Part shown: piece by piece, positions 1-12,933 of the stretch
How the letters are laid out: each line of letters starts with the position of its first letter
Position numbering within the stretch: the first letter of the stretch is position 1
NCBI GenBank assembly: GCA_019614645.1
Contig: JABWDB010000008.1
Location: forward strand, 9,548,001 to 9,612,000
DNA from: Stratiolaelaps scimitus
Lineage: Eukaryota; Arthropoda; Arachnida; Mesostigmata; Laelapidae
DNA length: 64,000 bases
Direction of reading: 5' to 3'
Translations under genes and position numbers: made by a program
Notes under the pieces: model-generated
The model's database searches: none
What the model was told of the DNA's origin: nothing
What the model saw: only the letters and a program-made list of their open reading frames with translations

Positions 1-783
1 GTCTCCCTGCCGTGGACAGAATTCACCAAATTTGCATTGACATGCAGCTCGAGCATACGCGCTGGAAGGTTCTCGTGAATGGATTATATTCATAATTGTT
101 ATAAATGTACGACACAACTTCTGCATTTCACATCTCTAGTTCGGAATCTCATGAATGGATTTTCCTTCAAAACGACCACGTCAACCACTCTACGGCAGCG
201 GTTACACAAATAGCCGGCTACCACTTTCATATATAACAATCTATTATATATAGACATTTTTAATTCAGATTCGTTTAGTAATAAATTCGCTTATATTTAC
301 TCTTCCAAGCACATTGCGCACATTTGATACGCGATTGCAAATTCAATTCATTACAAAGTTTGTACCGGCGATTGGCCGCGGAGGAAATCCACGTCTGCGA
401 AGACAGCAAAAACAAAGCTAGATAGGATGATGAAGATAAGCGTCGATTCGTTCTTAAGCCATTTGGTCACATAGTCCTGATTCCATCACAGTCGCATACA
501 CATACCCACTGGTGTACACCGCTGAACGTCTACCCTTTACGTTGTAGACAATAGCGAATGGCAAGAATAGAGGCGTATCTTCGCCCTTTCGACTAATATT
601 AAAGTGAAGAGCTGAGCCGCCGAGTCGCGAGCACCAGTCCAAGCGATACGTGCATCACCAGTCGCCAGCAATCACCGCCGGCAACGATCACATTAAAAAC
701 AACCAATGAACGTATGAACAATTACCGGCACAGCGAGAATCTTGCCAAATACTGTATCACCACGATGACAACTACAGCAACAG
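1..783. other. no gene seen
   Basis: AT-rich DNA with no convincing exon. It may include 3' untranslated sequence of the - strand frame that ends at 784: an ATTAAA-type signal on the - strand lies near 252-257, but this is weak. Confidence 0.5.
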
Positions 784-1229
784 CTACATGACAACGCAGC
801 AGGTCGGTTTCTTTCTCACGGCTGGCATCGGAGGCGGGAGGGGACGCGCAAATTTGGCCCCCTTTCGAATCTCTGCGTACTGCTCCTCTTCGCTATCTAT
901 CTCATGAACCGGCAGCGCATACTGGCCAGACGGTGTACTTCCCGCCGAGTGCGTGCGATTTGTTTTGGGCGTCTCGTCGGCGTGCGCCTTGGTCGCCTTT
1001 GGTTGGCCGCCAATCCTCGACGACGGATGCGCTCGCCATCGCCTGTCTGCTTTGGAGCCTTTTGGTAAGCCGTTGCTGATATCGTCACTGCTTGTCTCAA
1101 CCCAGTTGCTCGTGCCGCAGTATCGGGGCGTGATTGTTTTTACCTTTGGTGTTTCTGGACAGCTCTTACTAGCCTGTTTGCTGCGTCCTCGCCTTTTGAC
1201 CTTTTTGTCATGAGACTTTCGTGTTTGGC
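784..1229 (-). CDS. C-terminal exon of a CaaX-box (prenylated) basic protein, unidentified
   Basis: Seen: an open - strand frame of about 148 codons ends in KKPTCCVVM and stop. The last four residues, CVVM, form a CaaX box, which by the usual rule (X = Met) predicts farnesylation. The preceding Cys could be palmitoylated and the basic K-K would help membrane attachment. The body is hydrophilic, rich in Lys, Ser, Pro and Arg, with an acidic DSEEEQ patch and a PLPPPMP proline stretch near the end that could bind SH3 or EVH1 domains. The upper end is set at a good splice acceptor (TTGCAG before 1229). An ATG at 1240-1242, just above the acceptor, would also allow a self-contained 152-residue protein. 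Inference: terminal exon of a membrane-tethered signalling or scaffold protein. Family not recognised. Candidate exons on the same strand lie at 2.1-4.5 kb. Confidence 0.5.
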
Positions 1230-2076
1230 CTGCAACGAGCATAACAGCGGAATGATAGAGCTTCGTGTAATCTCAAAAAGCTCAACATCACACCAAGGGT
1301 ATTAGCGTATATATACGATTATAGCGGTGAAAGCCAGGCTATCAATGTGTACCCACAAGAGCACAACCGCACGCACACATCATAGACTCGACTTCAGTAA
1401 TAGAGACATTTATGAATAAAAAAAAACCCAAGCTGTATTGTGCGTATCGTATCGAAGCTGGACCGCATAGGCTGGTTTGCTTAGCTAGCTCAGTGTATAG
1501 GAAAACCTAGAGAATGCTTATTCCTCTCACCACAAATCACTCAGCGAGTGACACCAGCAACGCATGCCTCGTTCACAGTGATTATGTTTAGCAGGGTTTG
1601 TGGTAATGGTGTACGTCGGAGCGGACACTTTCCAATTATATGCCAATTATATGACTTGAAAAAAAATCGTAAAGTCGATTTGAACAACAGCTAAGTTTGA
1701 TCCGTGTGTATTTCAGAAGAATTCAATTACATGGCCAATGGGCGATTACAGATCGATAGATGATCATTAAGGGCGAGTTGAAAAATGTTTTCTCTATGTT
1801 CGCCATAAATACGATCTTCGTTGCACTGCAACATTAGTTATTAACATGACCGGCTTATTACCGCATCTCGTCATGCAATTGACGCTCGAATTTCTTCGCA
1901 TCGTCGAAATTACGCCCTTGAATTGATGGCTCACGTCACAAGCTATCTACTATCACGACATAGCTGGCTTTTCCATAAGACGTCCAAATTTAATCCAACC
2001 AAAAAGCACCAGACCATGCAGATAGCGTTGTTCACCAGTTGTGACGAGATACGGGTTGATCTGGGGAACTGGCATA
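1230..2076. other. no gene seen; short direct repeat
   Basis: AT-rich, probably intron or intergenic. It contains an 11-bp perfect tandem duplication (CCAATTATATG twice, 1632-1653). Confidence 0.4.
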
Positions 2077-2277
2077 TTACGAAATGCGAAAACGAACGCG
2101 ACAAATGTTTAAATAGCAAATAATCACCAAACGCTTCCACAGGAACTTCTTGTGGTTGTTGACGCTGCCCTGGTAGTCGCTGGTGTTTACGTAGCTCAGG
2201 CACTCGGTAACAGTCGCGCCAGTTACTTTCCTGGTTGCGCTGATACGCCAGCTGCCGGTTGGAAGACCGATCGGAGT
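2077..2277 (-). CDS. candidate exon, unidentified protein
   Basis: Seen: after a good acceptor (CTCCGCCGCAG ending at 2278), a - strand frame starting TPIGLPTGSWRISATRK stays open to a TAA at 2077. Its third codon positions are clearly GC-biased over the first 50 codons, as in real coding DNA, and the other long frame here lacks that bias. The segment includes TECLSYV and NNHKKFLWKR. A possible donor (GTTTG|GTGATT, last exon base 2128) would end the exon after 50 codons with phase 0. Otherwise the frame ends in a short hydrophobic tail. Its phase agrees with the exon at 2436-2538. Function not recognised. Confidence 0.38.
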   Translation of the reverse strand, partial: TPIGLPTGSWRISATRKVTGATVTECLSYVNTSDYQGSVNNHKKFLWKRLVIICYLNICRVRFRIS

Positions 2278-2435
2278 CTGCGGCGGAGGCCTTCAGCCTT
2301 CGGAGCTGAAGTGGGAACACAGGATCAGGACAAAGTCGCAATGAACTCACAGCCGAATGCCCACCAAAGAGAAATCATGAAGGACGACCTGCCGGTCAAC
2401 GGCCAACTGCACCAAGAGGTCGGTCGTTCACTCAC

Positions 2436-2538
2436 CTGCGAGGAGCTCTGCTGTACCAATGCAACGTTTACGGGGCGCTTCGCCCAGTCCGATGGGCACA
2501 CAGATACTGGGGTCGGACACCGTTGCCCTAATTCTAAG
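2436..2538 (-). CDS. candidate internal exon, unidentified protein
   Basis: Seen: a very good acceptor (TTGCTACTACTGTTGCAG, ending at 2539) and a consensus donor (CAG|GTGAGT, last exon base 2436) bracket 103 nt. Two frames are open. The one with RCPTPVSVCPSDWAKRP ends in phase 0 and joins the GC3-biased frame of 2077-2277. The other, with VSDPSICVPIGLGEAPRKR, would leave one base. The intron to the next exon would be about 158 nt. The protein family is not recognised. Confidence 0.38.
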
Positions 2539-3513
2539 CTGCAACAGTAGTAGCAACAACAGCTTCGTCGTTGGAGACTCGTTGAATAGCGGTTGCTAAT
2601 CTCGCGGCACAGGCCGGAACGGAGGGATACCCCTTCGTCCATGAGCACGTAGTGACGGGCTAGCTCGAAGCTAGTGGTGCTTAGGGGACATCAGCAATCG
2701 CTGCTCGCAATGGCAGCCACGGCATCGCTCGTGCAAACGTTACGGCAGTTTCGTGGCCACCAGTTACCAGACCCCTGTTGCTTATCGTTGTGTGACGACT
2801 TCGGCCGGTGTTTCGACTTCACCATCTCTGACCGCAAGCAAAGAAGTAGCTGAGACTTTGACGTGATGAGCGCTAGCCGCTCTGCCGAATGCGAGAGGAA
2901 TCCTGAGTGCCCGGAACGGTATGACGGTGGTCAGGATGAACAGGGAGCCCCGAGCAGCGCAGACTACCCCGTTCATTCCGACGTTCAGAAGGGGAATTAT
3001 TGCCTCGCCTTGGCGCATCCCTCCCCTCCGGTCCCCCGACGACACCATCGCGTGTGAATGGATGCATGAATACCAACAAGCCGCGCTAAGCGGACGGCGA
3101 ACCGCAGCACGATAGCGAAGACGAGATGGCGAAATAGCAACAACAGTCAACGTCTACGAACGTATGTGGTAGGCATGTGTACGTATGCACTCAGGCTATG
3201 CAGCGAGAGTGTGTATGCGCGTGCTCGGGAGCGCGGCGTTCCTGAGACATGAGGATGGCTTGTTTTCAATTAGAGTCACGCGGTGGCGTGTTGTGAAGAG
3301 CGGGCCGCAGGGGCATGCTAGCTGCGATGAAAGGCGCTGGTTGGGAAAGCCGTCAACGATGTATATGGGCCGGCAACGGAGAGTGGCAATGTGCCGCTGG
3401 CGGCAGTTTTCGTTGGGGTAGCCTGGCAGTGGTGGTCTGCTCCCTGGCGAGCAGAACCTTCGGTCGTGACGGCGACTCTGGTAAAGCTTTTCTTTCAGCC
3501 AGCTCTAACTTAC

Positions 3514-3653
3514 AGCTGCATCGTGGCTGTCGGCAACTATGTATTCATTTGGACAGGGGAGTGAGGCGAGGGACAAGCTTCGCGAAACGGAAACCACCAG
3601 AGGCGTCACATTAGAGCTGTAGCCAACGAATGAACAAGTGTGGCCATACAAGG
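3514..3653 (-). CDS. weak candidate exon
   Basis: Seen: an open - strand frame ends at a consensus donor (GCAGCT|GTAAGT) and contains LYGHTCSFVGYSS and CPNEYIVADSHDAA. Acceptor choice is uncertain: CTCGATCTAG just above 3653 keeps phase with the exon at 4404-4519, but its pyrimidine tract is poor. The outgoing phase 0 does not match the preferred frame of 2436-2538, so it may be a chance frame. Confidence 0.2.
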
Positions 3654-4403
3654 CTAGATCGAGAACTGTTGGTGCCCGTTTGCAGCCGGTTGTCGTTTGA
3701 TGAGTTGAGCATCTCTCTCGCCTCCTCTCTATCTCTATGTGTGTGTGGATAGAGTCAAATCGAAAGAGGTGGAGCATACACGAGAAGGACACATCACTGC
3801 CGATGCATATTTACACGGTGGTTTGCCGTACTCTGATGCTCTGCTCAGGAAACTCAGGACAGGGGAAGATCTCGCATAGGAAGGGAGGCGGGGCAGATGC
3901 ATCGGGACAAATGCGTAGATTGTACGGAGGCTGCCCAGGGTGCGTACGCTATACGTAGACAGGCAGGACATGCTAGATGATGAAAATCCTAGCGTCTCAT
4001 TGAAATACCGCCTAGGTCTCGCCACCGCGATACCTATCGCAGAGACATGATCAACAGCGATCACATCGTGTACCTTGTTACTCTTTTTCATATTTGGATG
4101 AATTGCAAGAGTTTGCCATTTTTGAAATGTTCATGGGATGGTGTGATATGTGGGCAAGGCCTTCAAAAAAGTCGCCACCGATGTTTCAGTGTATTGATTT
4201 GTCAAGCGTTGAGCCCGTCCTGGGAGAATGCCAGTCGTCATAACGACGACATTAGATTTGTTTGCAACAAAAATTCTTCCGAGGAAAAAGCTACACTGTG
4301 TGCGCTAAGGTCCGCTGAACGATTCTGCACAGACTGGCAGCAACAAATCGTTGTTAAGCATTGTGATGTGGCGTATCTCATACAAATAAACGAGTCAACT
4401 CAC

Positions 4404-4519
4404 CCAACCAGCCCACGTATGCATTCACACAGAACACATCAGCAATAGAGGGAAGGTCAAAAACGATATTGTAAATACCCATGTACACAATCACAGAATA
4501 CAATTCGCATTCTATGCAT
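4404..4519 (-). CDS. candidate internal exon, hydrophobic segment
   Basis: Seen: an exceptionally long pyrimidine tract and acceptor (4520-4553, ending CTTTCTGATAG) and a consensus donor (GTTGG|GTGAGT) bracket 116 nt. Only one frame is free of stops. It encodes CIECELYSVIVYMGIYN, then a segment with DLPSIADVF and AYVGWL. It is rich in aliphatic and aromatic residues and could be a membrane-spanning segment. It starts and ends with one-base overhangs. Strand matches the other exon-like frames down to 784, so these may be one gene, but the chain is not proven. Confidence 0.38.
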
Positions 4520-7500
4520 CTATCAGAAAGGCGATAAGAAAATAAGAAAAAAAAGCTCATAATTCAATAATCCTTTTGCGCCACTCGTTTTGTTTAACAG
4601 GTCGTCGACAAAATCGATTCCCATTTTCATAATCCAGTTCATAATCCTCCAGCGTGTCGGTCTCCTACCAATACAGGAATCTCTGTCACGCTTCGTAATG
4701 CCTAAACCCTCCGCTCCAGCCAAATACCTCTTCTTATTCCCCCGCAATGGCCGTCGACCACCGGGCGGCGACCGTTTGCGCCTCCAAAAGCTGTCAGCAG
4801 GCATTGGCTAAGTATCTACTAGGCTGGCTAGGAAGCCAGTACAGCAGCGGCAGCGATCCGAAATCTAAATTGTAAATGAGACAGACACCCACCGTTTCTG
4901 AGGCGATGTGAGTGCCTGATGGCATGGACCCCGGACGGTCGCCTTTGGCTCGTATCTCACTAGCCAGCGAGAAGTTGAACAGCAGCAGCAGCAGCAGTTG
5001 CCGCAGCAAGAGAAGAACACATCGTATGTGGCCCCGTGTCGGCAGTCGCTGTACTAGCAGCGGTGGTGTGCCGGTACGTGTTGACTTAATCAAATGTTTC
5101 CACTGGGTAGCACCGCTGCAGCCGGCGTACACTGCCTGCACATTCATTGGCTCAACATACGGTGTTGTGTCTGCTGCTGCTGCTGCTGTTGCTGTCGGCT
5201 CGACGCTCGGGTTGGCGCACTCCAGCTCGCGTGGTCCGCGCCACCACCATTATGCTGACTGTCTACAACAAGTCACTCAGCAGTTCTTCGCCCCTGGCTG
5301 TGTCTGTCTATATGTCGCTCGGTTTTGCTACGGTTGCAACGGAGTGTGTACGATGTGTACGATAAGTAACAGCGACGAGTTCCTCGTAGTGCGGCTCGCT
5401 ACAGCGTCCGGTGGCAATATATTCGAATGGGAAAGACCTAGACGCTCGTGCATAGCAAGGACCCAGTAGCTTGAAGCTGGCGAGTGTGCCTGCATCTGTG
5501 TGTGTGTGTGTGTTCGATGTTCGAGCCGCTGGAAGCCCCTAAAACAGTTTCACTTTGGTGCGTGTGTCTCGTGTGGCAAAGGCAAGCTGTTGCTGTCGAC
5601 GTCTCGTACGCGGCTGCGATGTGCTCAGGACCGACAAGCACAACTGGACAATCTGGGCGGGGCGGGGGAGCCTAGGGAAGCCGGCGGAACGGGGCGATTT
5701 CTTTTTTTTTTGCAATGGATGGTGAACTGCCAGATTTCGTGCCGTTTTGGGTGATGAGCAAATGAGAACTGGGGGGAGTGAATTTGAACATGTATTTTAG
5801 CTATAGGGCAAAGCTACTGACGCTTCAAAGACGACACTAGTGAAGAGGACCCAATCAGGTGGCATGAATTTATCGATACGATATCGTGCAAATATAGTCG
5901 TCATGACGGAGCAACCTATGGAATGATGAATAAGGTGGAAAGGTTTGGGTATTGACGGGGACGGAAGACGCTGCGAATCCAGACATCGTAACACGGCTCT
6001 CTGGTTTAGCGGATTAATTGTGTATGCTAATGGTAATTACCATTCTGACGTCTCGTGGGACTCGATTCTCTCTCCCTCTTTGTCGGTGTTGCTCCTGTGC
6101 ACCGCACGTCATCATCCGAATTAACGGAGTGATTTTTAAGCTGCCGATTTTCGAGTCAGATTTATCGGCGTCTTCGAAGAATATGGCTTGCATTCTCGCT
6201 ACTAAACATCTCTTCCCCAAGTTAATTACTATTTGTTACGTTATTATATAAATTTTCATATTGAATCATAACGTCTAGAAATAGTAATTCATTAATATGC
6301 AAGTGGAGCAATCTGCACAGGTGATCCATTAGTGAAGTTCCTGAGTGCCACGGTAAGCTCGTTATGTTCCTGTTCTACTGGACTCATTTGATATCGCAAC
6401 ACATCCGAGCAACGGCACGTAACCGTTACCTTGGCGGCAGGTAGTTTTCCTTAGTTGATTTACAACGTAACTACAACTATTACTTAAAATGAACTCCTCA
6501 TAACAGTATAAGCTCTCATGGTTCACAAAGAAACCATTCGGGACTCTGAGCGTCTATTTATCACGCTGTCTACCTTTCTTTCGAGGCGTCCGATATTCGA
6601 CCGGTCTATATATAGGGTCAGCAGGGTGAGCCTCCATCATTCTGCGTTGGTCGCCCGGACACGGCTCGTCTTCGCTATCTTCGTGTCTCAGGTTTGTGCC
6701 AACGTGTAGGGTCGACTCAGGGTTCTTCGAAGTTGCACGCGTAGACTGCCAGCGCTATGCAGGATCTATGTCACCGACACAACCAGCGCCAATCAAAGCA
6801 GTCGACGATAGCCTCTTTATTATACGTTAGTTAGTCATCAAACTTTCCCACAAACCGATCCGCTAGAAGAGTAGCGAAGTGATCCGCTGGCGGCGACTCG
6901 TAGCTTGGTCAACAAGTCGCACCCGTCACAATTTCAATCGTTGGATAGAAATTTCGTTCAGGTGGCCCCCAGAGTCGCTATCGGGTCGAGGCAACGAGGT
7001 TGTTACAGCTACGATGTCGTTTCAAGCGGTTCACTACTAGGCTGTACACCGCCGGGCGGTACATTCTACAGAATTTGGGTGAGACAAGGAAATAAGGGTT
7101 GATTCAATTAATAGAATTTAGAACGTGAGTGGACGAAAATAAACCGCGGCGCCTGTGCCTATCGTGTTAATACTGATACAGTATTGGCCCCAGCAAAATG
7201 TGTCTTACGATGGTCACTAATTGATTGGGTCGGCTAGTGGTGTCAATTATATGATTTTAACTACATTCGAGCGGCGTTTTACATATCACGGCAATTCAGT
7301 GTGTGAGGCAAATTTGTTCTGTTAATAAATATCTAGGTGCGCAACGAGTGAACCAATTTTCTTGTGGTACCTTGATCTAACTTCCCGAGTCTGAGTGAGA
7401 TGCTTGCTTAGAAGCGTGCCACCTTACGTACCTGCCATAATAATAATGGATGTAAGCGCGCACCGGAAATGACCATTTACCACAAAGACTGAAGGTGCAA

Positions 7501-9001
7501 CAGCGATACAGATGGGCGGTCGTTTTTGAACAACGTCAAAACCACAACGCTCCCGATGAAAATACCCTACCCTCGATGATGATAGGGAAGCGAGAATATC
7601 CCACGTTGTACAATGCAGTTCAAATACTCGAATCGTTTATTCCGCTGCTACTATCCCGGGTTTAATCACCGGCTAGTTCCTTTGCTATCTTCATATCAAA
7701 TCGCTTGATCCATCCACCTGTTGGTTAAGATGGAAGTTAAGCACGCCACTTCACCTTTGGGCCCGTTCGAGCCAATGGAAAACCTCGACTTCCTCGAAAC
7801 GATGGGTCGCGCAGAAACCTTGGCCATTTGCAGCGGCACCGGCCAACGTCGTTGCCGCTGCAGGGAATCGCTTTGACAATAGAAACCATCTAGCGGTTCC
7901 TTTTCTCGGCTCGAGTCTAGAGAACTGGTCAGACCGACGAGTCTTGGAGATTGTCCGAAGTCCGATACACACAAAATCGCTTGCCTTCAGAGGGCGAACG
8001 CACCCACCATGTTCACTATGTACGCCCGCTTGCTGTGGTATAAACAAGCAATTTCGCTGGTCAACGGGGCAACCGCAAACAAACACATCTGCATTTTATA
8101 GACTTTCGAATCAGCTCGACGCAGCCAGGGAACCGATTCAACGAAGCGGACTCAAGAGTTGGTGAAAAGTAGTCCGGTCGCCTGCTTGACGCGCGGATGG
8201 ATATCAAAATGTTGAACAAGGAAATCGCGCACACAAGCACAGATGTATCAAAGTTTGCTCGAAGTAAAATACCACTATAGTACGGGTAGATGGGAGATGT
8301 GGGTATTATCTGCTGTCCTTTAATCGTTTTGCCCGTTATCATTCTGTCGATAAATTAACATGTTATAATATATATGTGGGTCGTTTAATTAATACGTTGT
8401 TTATTATAAAATGTGTTATTCCTTGTTTGTATACAAGTATTTAGCTGTGATTAGCGCAATGGGCTCATTAGTGCGCATGCGGGTGACTTAGTTCTTGCTG
8501 TTACCTGTCTAATAGGGTATGTTTACATTCTCATAGGTATTTTTTGATTTTCCCAGTTGAAATTATGCCGCAAATAACAGTGTCGACGAAAAAAAATAGC
8601 CAGCTGGCCACACAATATGAGAGACGGTCCCCTTAAACAGCAGTGGATACTGAAGAACAATCGGCTGTCTCGCAGGATTACAACAAATAATATTAACACA
8701 ACATATAACGTATAAATTAAACGAACCATATATATAACATGATAATTTCTCGAAGGAGTGATAACGAGAAAAATGATTACTGAACCTGGAGGGTGCTTGA
8801 AGATAGCTGTTTATTCACATGAATGATAATATGGCACGTGCAGGTTCATTTCTCATCAAAACAAGAGTTTCCAACAGAATAACGTCGTGTAACTTCGGCA
8901 GCCACGGTACTGTTACGGTACGGTTTTCATCAAAGCTTTTTCCCAATATATACATCTATATATATGTATATATTTTGAAGTCTTAGCAGGCAGAATAGCA
9001 C
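4520..9001. other. GC-variable region with CAG/CTG runs; no confident gene
   Basis: Contains CAG repeats at 4980-4998 and CTG repeats at 5170-5194, and a TG run near 5500-5513. The repeats create long poly-Ser, poly-Ala and poly-Leu frames (for example 4912-5469, +) that look like repeat artefacts. A short ATG frame at 4877-4908 (+) ends in AT|GTGAGT and could be a tiny first coding exon. 6.0-9.0 kb is AT-rich with nothing convincing. Confidence 0.4.
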
Positions 9002-9152
9002 TTAGTTATCGTCGAAGCAGGATGCCATGGTTAGTATATGGCGGGATCGGGTTCGTTCGCTTTCCCAGATGCACAATCCGCCAACCATCGCACGGCCTTC
9101 TGGCGCCGCACTAATGAGCTTCGCAGTCACTCCTCCCACCACGCCACTACGC
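9002..9152 (-). CDS. candidate terminal exon
   Basis: Seen: a - strand frame of 49 codons after a plausible acceptor (TTTCGACTACTCAG) runs through SGVVGGVTAKLI, GGLCIWESERTR and MASCFDDN to TAA at 9002. An AATAAA on the - strand near 8810 lies about 190 nt downstream. The residue mix looks protein-like, but there is no family match and no partner exon. Confidence 0.27.
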
Positions 9153-9559
9153 CTGAGTAGTCGAAAGATGCTCTCTCTAGTCAAGTTAGCGAGCCGCGTT
9201 CGGGCGGTCGTGCGTAGGATTAACCCTAATGCCGCTAATGCCCCCCTCGAACTCTCGCGCGATGCTGGCCTTTTGCGAACCCATCACCTCGAGACTGATA
9301 GAGATCGGCCGTTACCATGTGACGTCAGATGTGTCGCTTCGGGTGTCCCGTGACACAGAGGCTATATGGCCACCCACATGTTATTATATAGACCAGCGTC
9401 GCACGACGACGGCCGGCAGATGGCGACGGTTGCGGAAAACGACGACTGACAACCAACAAGGCTCAGCAAGGAGGGCCTATACGAGTCCCGTATACAGGCA
9501 TGCCCACCAACATCCGAGGCCTGTGTAGGCCCGACAGAGACAGAGACGTACCTACTCAC

Positions 9560-9827
9560 ACATACAGGACATAGACATCATCCGGAGCCAGCAGCGTTTC
9601 TGCCAGCTTACTCCAGCGTCTAGCGTTCCGATCCGCCGTCTACGCAGCAACGTTCTGCGCGTCATGGCTGGAGTTTCGACAGAGGAGTGCGTGGGGAGAA
9701 AGAGAGCACACCGGCTCAACGGTGCTTTAATTAGCTCGTGTCTGAGTATATGTCGGGGACAAGACGATGCAATGGGAGGCGGAGGGGTTGTCGCCATGGT
9801 AAGGTGCTTAGCGTCGCACGACTCCAC
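9560..9827 (-). CDS. weak candidate first coding exon
   Basis: A genuine ATG at 9825-9827 opens a - strand frame of 89 codons that ends at a GTGAGT donor. The product is basic and Pro/Ser/Arg-rich (MESCDAKHLTMATTPPPP at the start), with a hydrophobic ALFLP stretch. GC-rich DNA produces such frames by chance. Confidence 0.18.
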
Positions 9828-12800
9828 AAATATCGAACACAGTAGCGATGGTAGACGGTGTACGCCAAGGGGATGATGACGATGAGAGAAGGACTAGAAG
9901 GTAGAATCGCCGAAGAGTAACTCACGATATAGTTTGATACGAATCCGTGTACGTAGTGTTGTGTCCCCTTCAGATATTATATATGTGACCGTTGCGTATG
10001 CGAATATTGTATATTATACAGGTCGAGTCCGCGCCAACAACCGCGTAGATTCGATTGGACTGGCAGTTGCTTTCCACACATGTAACCCATGCAACCCATC
10101 TCATATACGGTGCCATTAATTAGCCAACATAGAACAATCCGCTATGCAGACTTTGGATATATTATTAAGCATTGGTTGTGGAACGCCGCAAGTATGGCTG
10201 TACGTCATTATCGCCTTATCTAACTCAACACAACGCTATTTCATTGGATTTTAAGCATTTGGCACAAAGTGTTATACTTCATATAGCTACGTCATTATTT
10301 GAAATACCAGGACCCGTAGGCACCGTCAGACTAACGCATCCATTTATGAGAATCATATTATCTCTCCATTCAGTTCCGAGTTCGGTTACTACCACCATAG
10401 ACACGTATGAGAAACATCAATGGATCACAAGCACGTCGTCACTCCATCCCCCACCAAGTATTCAATTCAGAGGTAACTTTATTGACACATTGGTACAGCG
10501 ATGGGGCAGACGATGTTATCCCCAACGTAAAATGAGCTACGAGCAAGCGTACTCGACGTGTGTCTAGCGAATGAGGCACCGAGCAAAGGTTCAATGCGCT
10601 GTCCGATTTCGTTCCGCCCTTTCCTGCATTGTGCGTCCGGCCCGACGGACCTTCACATACATCAGGATTACCCTTCCGAGGAGTCTTCGCCTCTCCCACG
10701 GTCCCGCTGCCGCCTCTTCCTATGTTTTGTACGAGCTGAGCTCTCCTCAATGTGAAGAAGGACGTAGATAGGCAATCGGGGAGCGGGCAGATACAAATTG
10801 ACAGCCGTACTTTGGAAGGATTTTCTAAAAAATAGATAGACGAAATAGAGCAGGGGCATGGAGCCATGTTGGGAAGGAGAGAAGGAGCGTTGGCACTCCG
10901 CGCTAGCAGCAGGGCTCAACTTGGAGAGCCCTGGACACGAAACGAGGCCAACAGCGACGATGAGGAGGCCGGGGGGGGGGGGGCAGAGCGCGGGAAATTC
11001 GAAGGAAAAAGGTCGAAATCCGCTCCAGCCGGACGGGGTTGTTTTGGTTGGTGTTCGCTTGGGATTTATGGGGCGAGGGATGCGGCGGGGAGCTTGGTGC
11101 CAATCGGATCTGACAGCTGAGTGGACACAATTGTGAACTTGCGATGGCGGCCACAGCCCGGCCATGGCCACGACCTACGACGACTCAAGTACGGAGGCCA
11201 GACGGCCAGGATCATCAGGATTACGTTTCCGGCAACGTTAGGCTCGTATCTGCCTTCATTGTGTTCTGGAACCGGCTAAGGCAAACCAGCGAACTATGCT
11301 TGTGGTGCCAGTCGTAAGAGTTAGCACTCGCGATCTTAACACTGACGGGGGGCTCGCAAAACCCGGTGACAAGCTACTCTGATAAGCATGTGAAATATGG
11401 ACGCTATTTTTCGACCCGCTTCTAACATACTGCACGCAAACTGCTCTCACTCGACCAGTGTTTGTTACAGACATTCACAAAAGTGTATGGTATAGAAATA
11501 TCGTTGTAACCCAGCACAGGTAAACTGAGACGCTGCTTTTCAACACATCTATTCGTGTATCATACTTGGCCTCATTGTATCCGTGTCACAAGATTTTCAC
11601 AAATATCATATTGCTCAAAGTTTGTACTAATTTAGCATTAGCAGAACTCCACGCAAGTTCTAATACTCTCTCATCACTGCGCCTCGATCCGTTCCGGACG
11701 AGCGCAAACAGCCCATGCACCAGTGCGCCGCTGCTATTGTATATATATACATATATATATATTATATATTAGTACAATCATATATGTAGTATATACATTA
11801 TATATACTGTGCTCGGCATTGGTGTTCCTGCGCTTCGTCGTCGACTTTCCGCGTTGAAATTGGTCACAATACGCCAGTCCATTCGTCGGCGTATGGTCAA
11901 CTCCTCTTGTTTGACTACTGCTTCCGGCCAGGCCCTGCCTTTTCCCCCGGGGAAGCGACTCCCATTGGCCAGTCACTCACCGCTCCTTCTCGTGTTTAGC
12001 GTCTGCTGTTTTCTTCGTCTTCTCTTCTTACTTAATCTTTGGCAGTCTCATCACGTCTCTATTGACTACCATCTCACTCCCTATCGACACCTAATGAATA
12101 TATCTTCCGATAGCAACACAATGACCCTCCGCCGGCCAACCAGCCGCTCAACGCAGTGCTCCCAAGACGCAGTGCCGGCCCCAGCGAATGTTCTTCCTTG
12201 CTTCCCATCAACGTTTACTCTATTCATTCAATAACTCTCCAAGACTGGGCTGATCTCTTTTGCGAAGCGGGAGGTGGAACGCGTCATACCTGAATACACA
12301 CTGAATAGATGGGTGTATATATATATAAAAGTAATCGATTATTCGTAATCTGAGTGATGCGGCTATATATATATATACAATATAATATATAGCGATTGCT
12401 TATCGTAGTGTGGTGCACTTTCGATATCTTAACTGAACCGGGTTCAAGTACTGGGCAAGAAGGGCCTTTTATAGGAGACTGATTGCGATCTTAGTCGAAT
12501 GGACGCTCGTCAAAATGTCAATAACGCAATGCTCGTGGCTCCAGCAGCAGTGGTAATGCTGGCTTAGGCAGGTGGTTGCAGGAAGTTACTGAAGGCGAGT
12601 TCGGGATATGGGTAAATTTGAAATTGAGATAAGCAGCGCTCCCGTGATCGGTTCATTGATTTACTCATCGCCTCAGTTGGATTCGAATAACGACGGCCAT
12701 CGGATCTGGCAGAGTCTGCGACAGAAGTTCATTACGGCGTAAGGTATTGAGGTTATTCAGGCAATATAGGGAAAAACATCTAACTGGCATTTTGTCGAAC

Positions 12801-12858
12801 GCTCTCTGATCAACCGAGAACCTTTCCATGCCCGGTTTGCCAAGGTTTCAAAATATAT
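9828..12858. other. no confident gene; poly-G tract
   Basis: 10.5-11.2 kb is GC-rich with overlapping frames on both strands and a 13-base G run at 10971-10983. AT microsatellites lie near 11738-11810 and 12310-12390. Nothing recognisable. Confidence 0.4.
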
Positions 12859-12933
12859 ATGTTATTAGATAATCAGCTAGTCGAAAAGAAACGTGTCAAA
12901 CTTGCGTTATATCTTGGATTTGGATCACAAAAG
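12859..12933 (+). CDS. candidate first coding exon
   Basis: Seen: ATG at 12859 starts 25 codons (MLLDNQLVEKKRVKLAL, then YLGFGSQK) that end exactly at a near-perfect donor (AAAAG|GTGAGT). The TTATTAG within the start could instead be an acceptor, making this an internal exon. No partner exon was found. Confidence 0.28.

Noticed and set aside
4912..5469. Longest uninterrupted + frame (185 codons)
   Set aside because: Driven by CAG/CTG runs giving poly-Ser and poly-Ala; overlapping equal-length frames on the other strand; no promoter, splice or domain support.
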